Below are positions 25,554-37,090 of a stretch of 64,000 bases of DNA, one piece after another (position 1 is the first letter of the stretch; each line of letters starts with the position of its first letter). The stretch comes from Nomia melanderi. Lineage: Eukaryota > Arthropoda > Insecta > Hymenoptera > Halictidae. Below the pieces are notes generated by a model, which saw nothing but the letters and a program-made list of their open reading frames with translations, did not search any database and was not told the origin of the DNA. A program made the translations under genes and the position numbers. The stretch spans positions 20,676,784-20,740,783 of the forward strand of contig NC_135000.1 of assembly GCF_051020985.1 (NCBI RefSeq). The letters run 5' to 3'.

Positions 25554-28000
25554 GAGGAATTTCATTCCAATTTTTGAAACGACAATCGACCTGCTCTCCG
25601 ACGTGTTTGCGAACGTTTTAGACGCAGCAAGGATTCGGATTTCTGGGATCTTGAGAAGTAAGGCGAACGATTCAGTTAACGGTATTTGGTAATATAAGTA
25701 ATTTAAGTGAACCTGAAAGATAAGTTCGTTTATTTATCGACGTTGAAATGTGGAAACTCGAAGTGTTTTATTGATTGTTTTATGTATTATTCCGTTGTTA
25801 GAATATTTACTGATAAGTTAAATGAATATGGAAGTTCGAGAGTGTTTATTGATACGAAGAGGGGAGCTGGTACTATTTTAAGATAATTGGAACATAAAGT
25901 GATATGGATAACCCGGAAAGGCCGAAGGTCTTGAAAGATAAGAGAATCTCGGAAATCCACGATTTCCAAGTTCCATTCACTTTGGAATCTTGAAAAGCAT
26001 GAACTTGCTCTAAGTTTTAGGAGTCTTAAACGTCTCGAATGTCATGAAGGCCCTGGAAGGTATGGCTGACTTAGAAATTTGGAAAGTTCGAAGGTTCTGG
26101 AAGTCCCGGGCATTACCGGTTATTGAAAATGAAGATTCCTATCTTCTTCATTCGAAAAGTCCGCGCCGTTTGCAGTTTCATTTAAGAAACGGCACTTTCA
26201 TCGTTAAATAGTATAATTATGATAATTTCTAAACTGTTTCTTCGGAATATTCAACGGAATCAAATTACAAGGTATGCTGTTTCAATTCAGTGTTTAAACT
26301 CAATTACTGTGAAATGTTTATTTTCTGCAGCCAATAATATTCGAAGACTTCTAAGTTAAACTAACTTCTCAGAACTCTTTAAAACTCTCAGAAACATTTG
26401 CTCCCTTTAACTACGAAAATGCCTCAATAATTCTCATCGTTACTACTATTAATTCTTCAAATTCCTTTTTTCCATTCTTTCTACTCCGCGTTACCTTTAC
26501 TTTTCGCAACCAAAACTTTCATCAAATAATCCCCGAAGCTTGTGATTCGCGAACCGAAAACATATAACAAACGGTAAACCATTTACAGCTGCCACGTTAG
26601 AACTATTTCATCGTCAATTTGAAAAAATGAAAACTAACAGTTCATTTAAACACAAAGGAGTGGAATGCCATTTACATTTGTTAATTTCTCATCATAACCT
26701 TTGTCACGAGTCTGACGCGGTACCGTAAGAAAAGGGGTTAACCGTGTTCGCGCGCGTCTATGGTGTCGCAAGCGTTTTCGGTCGAGCCGAAATGTTAATC
26801 TACTGAACAGTTAGGAAGTCGCGTTCGTCAACTCCGACGGGCGTAACACAAAATTCCGGGTCGCGGGCGTTACGATTAAAATACTCGTCACGGACTGTTA
26901 TTACGGACATTAGCGCCTAATTGAGGGCGCTGCGTTTAGGTTTAATTGCCGGCGCGCGGCCGATGTTTCGCCACTGAGGCCGTTTCCCTATCCGTCTGTC
27001 TCCCTCTCGCTCCTGCTGTTTTTTTTTTGTCAACCGTGTTATCTGCGCGGATAGAGCTATCCGTTTGACGGATTTCAAGTTTGCGGATCATGTTTCAGCA
27101 TGGAATAATTGGTGCTCGTATCCCTGCGGGTCATGTGATTTTAATGTGCTCGGTTTTCGCTGTTTTATGACACTGTCATTTCAGGAATCCAACCTTCAGT
27201 TACGCAAAATAACTCGAATTGCCGCGCAACCCGATCAGAGGAAAGTGTTCAGCTCCCGGTGGCTGTTTACGTTTCAAAGAATTTCCGTGTGCAGCTTCGT
27301 AATTCTATATACAGAGCGTGAAATTCCTGAATTTTCGTTGAACTTCGGAAAAAGTTGAACGATCTTCGAGCCTGCGGAATTGTCAGGCATTAGGGTCTTT
27401 TTATTCGCCTTCTTCTGTAGTTGTAGTTAGTAGCTTTTAGTTTTTTTAATGGAGATATAATGCTCTTAAACGTACTCTTATTGGAAAGAATCCCAACTTC
27501 CTCGTTCTTTGTCCATATAAGCATAGTGACAAGAGTTGCACGTGCTCGGAGCCAAAAGCGGTGCGCGCCTGGTCTCTTTTTTTCTGGGAACAGGCTATAC
27601 CTTTTACTGACGATTTCATCAACTTGAAAACAAGATCTCTGCTCTTTCAATTTCATTGCATTTCCTACAGAATTTGTAATTGTAATGAGCAGTCTGTTTT
27701 GGTTACCCTTTTCAGCGTTTGCGAGCAATTGCTTCGATCGGTAACTTCCATTCTGCGTTTGCTGCAGCATACTTCAAAGTCTTATCTACGGAAGAATCCG
27801 CTGTCAACGTTCGGCTCGTAATAATCAATTTCTTATCGTTTCGAATCCACTTTCCAAAGCTGCATTGATTGACACCGTTATCGCTGAATATAAAACACAT
27901 TCCACTTCACAGCCGTTAATCAAGTCACTTCACGGTCCACTTAGGATCAATTCCCTAATAAAAAAGATTCCCGAGTAACAACAATCAACGTTCAAAATGC
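25554..28000. other. AT-rich non-coding region
   Basis: The DNA is stop-dense. A degenerate GGAAGGT-like repeat occupies about 25912-26108. AAAGGGGTTAA at 26731-26741 is a probable solo end of a TTAA-type repeat. GC-richer patches at 26700-27060 and 27180-27350 hold no recognised gene. A pyrimidine tract ending TTTTCAG near 27714 is acceptor-like but has no partner. Confidence 0.5.
25912..26108 (+). repeat. Degenerate minisatellite-like repeat (GGAAGGT/TTGGAAAG words)
   Basis: Words such as GGAAAGGCCGAAGGTC, CTGGAAGG and TTGGAAAGTTCGAAGG recur at irregular spacing of roughly 10-30 nt. The stretch also includes the short hairpin GGAAATCCACGATTTCC. Copies are too diverged for a firm unit length. 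Confidence 0.4.
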
Positions 28001-29002
28001 CAGCCATTACTCAATCCCCTCTATCTGACAACACACCATTCCGATCATCTCCCAAGTGTCCACATCAATATTCCATCCGCTCCAAACAAAAAGCATCCCC
28101 GACGAATCGCCGCTTATCGCGAATCGCTCCTCGCGAACACTCTCGGCGATTATACTCCACGGGTATTAAATTTCCCGGCGCGCCATTGAAACGCGACGTT
28201 TAGCCAGCCTCCGGCGCGAACCTGGGGATTCGAACAGGTGACCGATCGCGATGGGAGGAAAGAATAAAAACGGTGAAATCTATTCGACGACCCAAAGCTC
28301 TCCCACGCGGAAGCGTTCTTCTGGCAAGTCGAAGGAAATGCGCGAGCGTGCGCGCTGTGTGTCGCGCGAACCAGTTGCGAGAGCCGCTCTCTCGCGGCTC
28401 GTCGTTCTGTTTAAGGCAAGACCGCTGGCCTCGAGGCGTAGGAGCACGGCCGGCTAAAGGGTATCGCCTCGAGGCCGGGAGAAAAAGAGTCGAAACACGA
28501 TGGCCGAAGGAGGATCGACCGCCGTCGTGTGTTGCGCTGGCTAGGCCAGCTACGGAGAGGCAACTTGTTCGAGGAGGATGGCCGAGAGCGAGACCAGCGG
28601 AGGAAAGTCTCGGGGACTGTGGCCCCGAGGAAATCGCCGGAGGACCAGTTTTTCCTACGGTCCCCGCGATACCGAGGCCTCCTCGAGCAATTTGTTATCG
28701 AGATCGGATGCGGGGCAACTACGCTCGACTGGTCTTCCCTCTCCCGTGCCACGTGAATCATCCGCCAGCGCGCAGTGGGAATCCGCGTATGGTTATAACC
28801 GTTCGAACCACGGTACTACCCCTTTAAATGTCGCGGAGTCGAAAATGTGTCAGGGTGATCCCGTTACAGAGCTAAATGTTCGGAAAATTGAATATGTTTG
28901 TTGTTCGTTTGTCTTTGAGGATGCGTAGTACGGTATGGCTTCGTTGGATGTATACCTTTGCTTGTAAACCTTTGTTCTGTATCTAGTATTGAATTAGACA
29001 AG
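28001..29002. other. GC-rich, CpG-rich block
   Basis: Bases 28190-28830 are GC-rich and open in several frames on both strands (28273-28827 plus and 28411-28761 minus are the longest). A short motif resembling a tRNA B-box (TTCGAATCC on the minus strand near 28225) is not followed by a foldable T-arm. The block could be a promoter or leader region, but nothing in it proves that. Confidence 0.45.
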
Positions 29003-29301
29003 TACAGTATTACCTCTCTAGAAGCATCTTATTTCTCACGTTTCTACTCATTGTTCATTCTATCCGTGTCTATATTAAATCCGTTATCCACTGAAATGCA
29101 ATTTATCAAATGAAATTTTCATGTTCAATACGATTCACGTTCTATATTCAAGAAGTACAGTACTGCTTCGCTAATGTAGTTCACGTGACCAACATCTCGA
29201 AGTTACAGACAACTCTATATACTGTTTCGGTCAACCGTCTGCATCTCTGATTACACGTCATGCACGATACAGCCGGAAACAACTATAGAGGTACTACTGT
29301 A
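29003..29301. mobile_element. Pogo/Tigger-like MITE, non-autonomous, TA-flanked
   Basis: TACAGTATTACCTCTCTAG (29003-29021) and, inverted, TACAGTAGTACCTCTATAG (29283-29301) match at 17 of 19 positions and begin with a TA target. A third, direct copy of the terminus starts at 29156 (TACAGTACTGCTTCGCTAA) near the middle. CAGTA-start termini with TA duplication are typical of pogo/Tigger elements of the Tc1-mariner superfamily. At about 300 bp with no transposase frame, this is a MITE. The internal copy suggests nesting or a composite. Confidence 0.65.
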
Positions 29302-31980
29302 AAAGTTCCAACGTGTTTTCCTGTCGGCGAGTAATGTGCGGGTGTTTTATTGGTACGACGGACTGGCTTTGGGAATGCGTGACAAATCGGTCAGAGGGAT
29401 CGATCGGGTATCGGCGTGTGACGTAGGTGTCAAGTAATTGACTTCGCTATCGGTGAACGCAATTTAACGCTTCGCTGGAGACAAAGCCGATACGAGACGC
29501 CGGGATTCGTAAGACGGACGTAGCACTTTGCGTGGGAAATCGCATCGCCGTCCGCCGATACGGTCGATCCATCGCGCGCCATCCGAGCCAATCAGGATCG
29601 AAGCGCGAATGATTCAACCGTGTTCGCGGTTTCGATAGGCGCACGCTCGGAACCGCATAAGGCACGAACTCGCGTGGATTTTTCTCATCTATTATATTTT
29701 CTTGTAATCGAGTGTACCCCGTTCTTTTTCCTTTCTATACTGAAAGGACATAAGTGCTTCTTAAGTTAATGATTACCTCGTACGCTCTCGTAATTACACT
29801 TGTCTACTCGTAGTTTTATGTTCTCGTTATTACTGTAATTACTAGTAGTGTTATTGCCGCCGCTAGTGTTTCTTCTTTCCCGGAATGGCAACGTGAATCC
29901 TTAAACAAATGCGCACGCTGGATTCGAATGTCTTTTTAATTAGCTCCCGCCGTAGCTCGATGAACTTTTTAGCGTAACGCAAAATTATGAGCTACCGCCC
30001 TGCGTACCTTGGGCAACCGTTTGGCCTTTTTATAGGCGTGTATCCGACCTTTTTCCTTCGGTACGCTCCGTTTAATGTAAATAGTACAGTTTAGAGATAG
30101 CTCGGCGATTTAGATTGCCGTCTATAAATAATTACTGCCCCTCGTGAAATCAGTTTCGCGGTTATACGAATAACTTTCGTTTAGATAATCCCGGGGCATT
30201 AATGCCCGTGTGAATTGCATCATTTTCTGCGGTCTAAATATACGGATGAACTTTCATATTTAATTGATCGTTTAGAAAGGGCTCTGTGTTTCGTTACTTC
30301 AGGTTGCTTCCAGCCGTATAAAATGTCAGTGCTACATATTTGGTGCGCTTTAAACTGTTCGAATCTTTCGAAAGAATTCCATTTCGAAAGAATGATCAGT
30401 CAGCACTCTCCATACATTCCGATGACCATCTATTTCAAAGAATATTATACGGTCACATGGATTTTTCAAATAACTATTAATTATACATACTTTTGAATTT
30501 TAAAATCTATACACGAAGCGCGAGATGTCTCATCGTATATTTTTAATGTATTAAACAAAGCGGTTTAACGCGACGGTGATTCCAAAAATAAAAATACAGT
30601 GAAATATGGAGTGCCGTGTTCGAAGTTTAAGAATAAATCCGCCGCCAGTGTGATTATTCCGAGTCCGTCTGGATTCCCGGCGTTATAAGCTGTTTCGATC
30701 GAACGAGGAATATAAATAATGCCGGGCAAAGGTTGTCGCTCGCGAAAACCGTTGAAAAGCGAAACTCCGAGCTGGTTGTTTGTCCCGAGCACCGCGTGGA
30801 ATGACGCTACAACGTGGAATGTCGCTTGGATCAGTTCCAGACGTGCTTATCGTTTGATTAACCGTCTTAGCTCCCCGCCACGCGTGCTCGCGTGCGTGAT
30901 GGAAGGAACGCGGGATTGCTTGGACAATATTGCCCACCAAATCCTCGTCAATTACCCGTCTAAATTCAGGAATTATCGCTCCTTCATTGTTGCCTGCAGC
31001 CACGATCCGTGCTCGAGCCTCTGTTATCTCTCGCTCGTTGCGAGAAGAAAGATGCAACTGTTGCTGAGCTGACTGACCGATAATGTAGTTCTCTATTTAT
31101 CCGATGACGTGTATCGGTCGTATTATATTTTACAGTATTCTAGGTATCAAGCTCTCGACCGACAATTTATTTTACAGCTGCAGTTGCTGGAATCGTTTCA
31201 TCTTGTATTGGAAAAGTTACAAGTTTTATTTTCACTTTGTCGCTTCTATTTTCTACAGCCGCTCCAGAGTTTCGACAGTGAATATTAAAGTCTGAAAAGC
31301 GGCACTATATTTCGACTGCAAACAAACTAACAGTATCCGGAGATTTCTGAGAAGAAAATTGTATAAAAATTTCGTATATTATTGTCGCTTTTAACCTTTA
31401 AAAATTGTACGTTCAACATCGAGTTAATTAATAATAATTTCATTAATCCCGTAAGTCAGCGTTACATTTTATTTTAATCGTAACAACTTCAAATTTCGCT
31501 AATACAGAATTTCTGAAAATATAAATTAATTTATAATTACCCATCTACACGTTCCCAACTTCATCATTGGGTCCTCAAAGCCCGTAAACATCTGTTATCC
31601 AACCCCTCACACAAAAAAGTTCGCCGATGCGTAAGCTAAACCTCTCGCTTCAGAAATAGTTGACGATCCGAGGCCTTGAAATAGTTAACACCTCGACGTT
31701 AACACTTCAATATCGCACATACGCGGCTACGTTATCCTCCCACACCGAATTCAAGTGCCTATTCCCAGCATCCTCTTGCTAACCGAGACCGCGAACGATA
31801 AAACTTAACGAATATTCATCTCAAAGTCGGAACAATAACAATTTCATAGGTCTCGCACCGGAACGCGTCCTTTCCTTCAAATAAACACAGAAGTCCTCGT
31901 GACGCGGCGGTACTCGGCGATCAATTGCACAGTAAAACTCGCTGTTTTATTCAACAATAAAACATCAAAGCGTTAAGCAA
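29302..31980. other. Mixed non-coding region
   Basis: GC-rich patches occur at 29320-29680 and 30640-31060, the latter open on both strands (30683-31057 minus, 30719-31072 plus). The rest is AT-rich. A 14-bp palindrome centred on ATTAAT lies at 30194-30207. TTTCGAAAGAAT occurs twice 16 bp apart (30366 and 30382). No gene is recognised. Confidence 0.5.
30194..30207. repeat. 14-bp palindrome with ATTAAT core
   Basis: GGGCATTAATGCCC is perfectly self-complementary. It shares the central YATTAATR with palindromes at 56153-56166 and 62377-62390. Confidence 0.7.
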
Positions 31981-32880
31981 GACGTCAGAAGCTGAATCGC
32001 GCGGCAAATTGGAGACGACCGAGGCATCCCGAGGATGGAGAGGCTGCAGCGCAGCGAGCAGAAGCGGGCCGAATGGTTTCCATGCGGGCGGAAGAGCAAA
32101 GTGGCGTGGAGGGGCGAGAGGAGGGCCCGTCGGCGGGCAGCTGTGTGTCTAAGGAAGCGTAGATTCTGCGATGCAGGAGTTCCTCGGTGATGCAGAGGCC
32201 CCTCTTCTCTTTCGTTCGACGAGCGATTTCTGTCGATGCACTTAGCGCCGGTCGGCAGCTCGGTGGTTCTCTCCGGACGCTAACGAGCGCCGAAGGGGGA
32301 GCAACAAGCAGCAACGGCGGCAGCGGCAGCATCACGATGCAAAGAATCGTGTGCGAGGGAAAGGGCAACGACGGAGAGCAGAGGGCAGCCGTGTTACGGC
32401 GGAGAGCTCTGGACGAGGAGAAAAAGAGTGTGGCGGGAGGTATCGGGATAGAAAGAAAACGGAGAAGAAGAAGAAGAAGAAGTAGAAGTGGAAGAAGAAG
32501 AAGAAGAAGAAGTAGAAGAGGCGGAGAGGCCAGCGGTACGGAGAAAGAGAGGAGTAGAGAGAGAAAGAGAGGACGGCAGAGGAGACTGGCTCAGAAGCGA
32601 GCGAACGTCGGCAAGATAGGAGGCGGCAGCCAGCAATTACTAGCTGGAATGTCTGGGAACGCGTGGGACTCGATCCTAAAGGCCCGACCACGACAACGTA
32701 CCTCGATGCGCCCCCGGTGTCCCCCCCTAGCCCCCTTGTTCCGCGTCCAACAGGACCCGTCCAGGTTTATACCGGGTGACCAGGCCGAGAGGTCGCCATT
32801 CTCCTCGAGATTTAGCATCGCCATGGAAGGGAACGAGGAAATTAACTTGCACGAGGATTCATTGTTCTTTCTCTAGGGAA
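31981..32880 (+). promoter_or_regulatory. Candidate promoter / 5'-UTR-like GC-rich block
   Basis: This GC- and CpG-rich block contains GCAGC/GCAAC-type triplets (32305-32340), two [GAA]n units (32464-32520) and a GAGA-rich stretch (about 32540-32585). That mix is common in insect transcription-start regions and long 5' leaders. The + strand is purine-rich, the usual bias for a transcribed leader. A 229-codon frame (32187-32876) spans it, but its arginine-rich core comes from the GAA/AGA repeat, and a minus frame (32332-32691) is open too. No TATA box, initiator or donor can be fixed. Confidence 0.3.
32464..32520 (+). repeat. GAA microsatellite in two linked units
   Basis: Unit 1 is six GAA triplets followed by GTAGAAGTG. 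Unit 2 is seven GAA triplets followed by GTAGAAGAG. The shared GTAGAAG tail shows a tandem duplication of a 27-30-bp unit, not one interrupted run. Confidence 0.85.
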
Positions 32881-34000
32881 CGATGGAGGATTGTTCATCA
32901 GCGCTCCTGGGTCTTGGCTTTCTTGGAGTTTTGTCGACGGTTTGGGAAGGTATTCTTTTTTTTAGTTTGCGAATCGATGGTCGTGTAGGAATGGCAGTGC
33001 GAAGGAGTTACGGGAGGATGAAGAATGAGCATCTTTCACTTGTTGCGAGCGTGGATTATGCGAATGTGAGAGAGTTCTAACTGTGGATTGGAAATACGAA
33101 GGTCCTTGATCTCTTTGTGCACGTTCCATTGATGATGCGAGATAGAGTCTTCAAGCTGTATATTATTATAATACAATTGATAGGTCTATTATACCTTGAA
33201 ACTTGATATTGAGTACCACTATACATGGGTTCTATGATAAATGACCTAGACCTGGTCTGTTATGTTCCCTGATGATATCAGATGGAGCCTTTAAATTGGA
33301 TCAAACGATTCCATCCTATCGTTACGAACTTTATAGCTCTATTATATCTTGATGGCGGCAAAGTAGTTCTCGCGATAGAGAACATTCGTATGCAGCTTAA
33401 AATGAGATTACAGTGTCGGGTATTTTTGGGAATTGAATTAGGGAGGACTGCACGGATTTCGGGGCGCCGGTATCTCAAGCGTCGTCTCGCTATTCATGCT
33501 TCAATTTAAAGATTCAAATTTAAACAAATTTTCGAAATTCAGCATTCGATACATTTATAACCGAAATATCATTGAAAAAGTAGAAACATTTACGCTACCA
33601 ATTGATTTTCCATATTCCTCAAATTCAGGAGCTTTCAAAAGGATGGGAAAGACTGAACAAACACAATACCGTTAAAAGATTAAAATTGGATTAAAAACAG
33701 TCCCGAAAAACGCGGCGGAACTAAATTCAATTTAGAATATTCATCGCGTCCCTGATTCGCCGTCACAGAGCGCGGGGTTATACTGCATCCGATTCTCACT
33801 GAATCGAATCCTCGAAAGCGAAAACAGTTTTAACGCGAAACAACTGCGTTTATCGGCGAGTGGGGCCGGCGAAATGGCCAGCTTCCTGAGGAAACTCGTG
33901 AATTCCAGGGAACCGTGGCGAAAGCGGTGCGTCGAGATCCGGGGCGATCAGAAATCGCGGAAATCGGGGATCGTGTACGGTTCGCTTCCGCCGGCGCGGT
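32881..34000. other. AT-rich region with old tandem duplication
   Basis: No gene is recognised. Bases 33123-33354 carry a diverged tandem duplication, annotated separately. Bases 33840-34000 turn GC-rich. Confidence 0.5.
33123..33354 (+). repeat. Ancient tandem duplication, period about 140-153 bp
   Basis: GTTCCATTGATGATGCGAGA at 33123 aligns with GTTCCCTGATGATATCAGAT at 33264, and the match continues through GAG.CTT.AA. Further on, GTCTATTATACCTTGA at 33184 aligns with CTCTATTATATCTTGA at 33337. The offset grows from 141 to 153, so indels have built up between the copies. Confidence 0.55.
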
Positions 34001-37000
34001 CAGTGTGTTTCTAGCTCGATTGGCGGACAGTAATTAGTATCTTCCACTGCAAACAGAATTCCGGGTGCCGTCCGGGCCGCGGCGCCCCATTGTTCGTTGC
34101 AAATTGTCGACAGTCGGTTGAATTAATCAGAGCCCTCTCAAAGCGTTCGCTCGCACGAGAGAGTAAATTATTTGCTCCGCGCGCGGCTCGGGCCTTCGGC
34201 GCGGATGCCAATCGCGCGGAAAGTATTTCTCCCGATGCCCGATGAACCGGTCGAGTGTGTTATATAATTTGAAGGCTGCGCGCGGAGCGGCCATCGCGTA
34301 CGCAATCGGCGAGCACGCGATATCCTGCTCGCCGGTGTGTTCGTTTACGCCGACGTTTAATATTATTCCACGGTCCACGGCGCCTGTACCTTCCAGCCGG
34401 AACGTTTCATTTATTCCACCGTCCGGGAACCTTGCGCAACCCGCATTCTTACGGAATCCGTGCGCCCGTCATCCTCTTCGCAGATCGATCTGTGTAACCT
34501 GTGACTCTAACGCTACCTGCGTGTTGCGACTATTGAGGTTTCTAGATTTTTGCATATGGGAATGATTTTGAATTTATTAGTAAGAGGATGGATTTTAGAC
34601 ATCCTTGAAACATATTTGAAGTTTTCTAATAGAGCTTCTTCCTTGACTTGTCAGCTGTGGACCATTGTAAGATATTTTTCAGTGTTGCGAAGATTAATCA
34701 ATATCGGAATTGAAGAAAATTGATTGAGTGCCAAGAAAATGAATTTCGCCCCCACTCTAATAATTTCTTAGCAGTACACGCTCAATTAACTCTTCAATAT
34801 TAACTTATCCCTAGTAGAATGTAAACCAGTAAACCGATTTCTAGAAAATTCAATCAATCGCTTATCCGAAGCGAAGTCCGTCCCATAACTTAAAAGTCAA
34901 GCGAAAGGCTATTGAAAAAATCCATCTACCGAATGGTTTAATTTGTTCCCGCGATTATCCCCGGCGAAACCGCTGAGAAGCCATCGGATCGAATGGGAAG
35001 CCGGTAAGCGAAAGCGAAGACGTTCCATTTCTTCTCTGGCCCGCACGACCAGTAATTTCTCGCGAGATCGAATTTCTCGGTGTTTGTCAGTGTCGCTCTC
35101 TTCGCGGATACCCTGAGATTCCCGGCTCGACCTCTCCGGGATGAGAAATTTCGAGAATCCCTTTGTCGCGGGCGCCGTACGTTAACATAGAGTGGCTCGA
35201 GATTACCCCTTGGTTCTCCAGCCCTCTCTCTCTCTCTATTCCTCGAGTGACCATGAGAAATTGCTTGCTCGGGATGTCGGATAATCACGAACACCCTGTA
35301 CGTGAACCAGTGGGATTATGCGACGTTGCGCATATAGGTACTGTAAACTCTCCCTCTCTCGGCCTGCCAGCCGAGGAGAACCCTCCGTACGCTTGTCCTC
35401 GAGTCCTTCGTGTCTCTCGGCGTGCTCTCTTCGCCGCGCCCCACCCCCGCCGACCCTCGCATCGCCGTCTCACAAATCTTCTCTTGTCTCATCTGTTACA
35501 CCCTGAAATACTCGGACGTAATCAATGACGGGGCGAGAGGGGGAGTATCGTGAGGGGGATGGTTAGGTTCGTGTCTCACCTGGCACCGTATGTTTGCGCA
35601 GACTAGCCTGGGAGGTCTTGAACCGAATCGCGGAGCGTTCCTATGAGGGCGAAACGAACACCGGAAATTAAGGGGGTAATGGAGCGTTGATACGAGACAG
35701 CGCAAGACGTCTTTGAGACCTTTTTGCTTCTTCGTTCTGGTCGCTTTGTAACGTTTATTGCCATAGGGAACACCGGTGACCGCTTCTGAATTGCTTGGAA
35801 ACAATTATAATATGGAAGATGATGTCGAGTGAAAATGTTTAATAGCGTGAGTAAGTTGATAATTGTGTAATGTAAGGATTGTAACACCAAACAATAGTTG
35901 TTCCCATTTATCGTTGGTAAGAAAGAAGTTCCATGTAAAACGTTCGAGATTTTCGTGGCAGTTAACATATTAACGTTGACAGCTGGCGTTTAGGTAGAAG
36001 GTTTTATGGATTTTTATGAATGGAACGATGTAAGTTAAGGAATCTGTAATTACTTATGGTTAATTCTTAAATGGTTTGAGAGCATTAAAGATTTAACACT
36101 CGAGTAAAGTATGCTATCGGTAATAGTCTTTGGAGACTATTCGCCATCGATTCAACGATATCGGTCTCGCTAATTCAACATCAGCTTCCAAAATACTCCC
36201 TATATTCCTCAAATGTACCACGCGCGCCCGGCAGACATCAACGAGAAAGTGAACAAGAAAGAGAGGAGGCGAGACAAAAAAAAATGAGAGAAACGATCCT
36301 CGGTGAGCTATTATTTCCCATGAAACGTGTCTTTCAGAGGCGTGGAACAAATAGACCACGAACATAAATTCACTCGCAGCTCCGCGGCCACATAATTCTG
36401 AAGCATCCTCTATACATCTTCCATGGAAGCTAACAATTGCGTGCGGAGCTCGGTGTAGGCGAAACGGAAAAAGTGTAGTGAGTAAGGGGCGGGGAGGAAA
36501 AATGGAGAAAAAAAGGAACAGGAGGAAATCGATCGTTTGAACGGGGCCGGATACGAGCAAGGACGAAGAACGTAGGGGGAGGATCAGGTGTGTACATGTG
36601 TGCGTTCGTTCGAAAAAGGGAGGAGCAAAAAGAAATTGAAAAAAATTGAAGGCCCGGCTCTCCGAAATTGCGCGACACGAACCGACGGCCATACTTCACC
36701 GGCCGCGTCCTATCGCGCGATGTGTCCCTTGCTTGACGGATGGCCTCGTAAACGGCGCTCGAAGTCGTGCTTTAATTCCGCGCGGAAATCGCGTGTATCC
36801 GCGGAACGGATTCGACGCGGCGCGTATCGTCTCGCCGCGAAATTCATTTCGCTCGCGGCCAAATAAACAAGGCTTAGGCAGCTGCCGAAAAGTCGATAGC
36901 TACTAGCGACAGACTTTATATAGGGGCCGCGTCGGGAAATTACGAGCTTTATTTCGGGAACGCTTCTCGTTTGTTTCCTTTTCCTTTCTTTTTTCCCACC

Positions 37001-37090
37001 GTTTTCTGGATCTCCATTTCGTTATACGCCACGCCGACGCGCGCGCGAGCGCACGCTTTCTTCCTCCCCCGGCGCGACTGTTTATTTTTA
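34001..37090. other. Alternating GC-rich and AT-rich non-coding DNA
   Basis: GC-rich stretches lie at 33840-34500, 34930-35700 and 36650-37080. A CT run lies at 35223-35237. The 192-codon minus frame 36114-36692 is the complement of a purine-rich + strand and reads as Phe/Leu/Ser-rich low complexity. No domain, RNA gene or transposon end is recognised. Confidence 0.5.

Noticed and set aside
28200..28290. tRNA-like B-box (TTCGAATCC on minus strand)
   Set aside because: The bases around it do not form a 5-bp T-stem with a 7-nt loop, and no A-box or acceptor stem is present at the required distance.
32187..32876. 229-codon arginine-rich frame
   Set aside because: The Arg/Ser core is the GAA/AGA microsatellite read in one frame, and the opposite strand is also open. 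It is better seen as part of a leader-like GC-rich block.
36114..36692. 192-codon minus-strand frame with hydrophobic runs
   Set aside because: The apparent membrane segments come from CT-rich low complexity opposite a purine-rich + strand.
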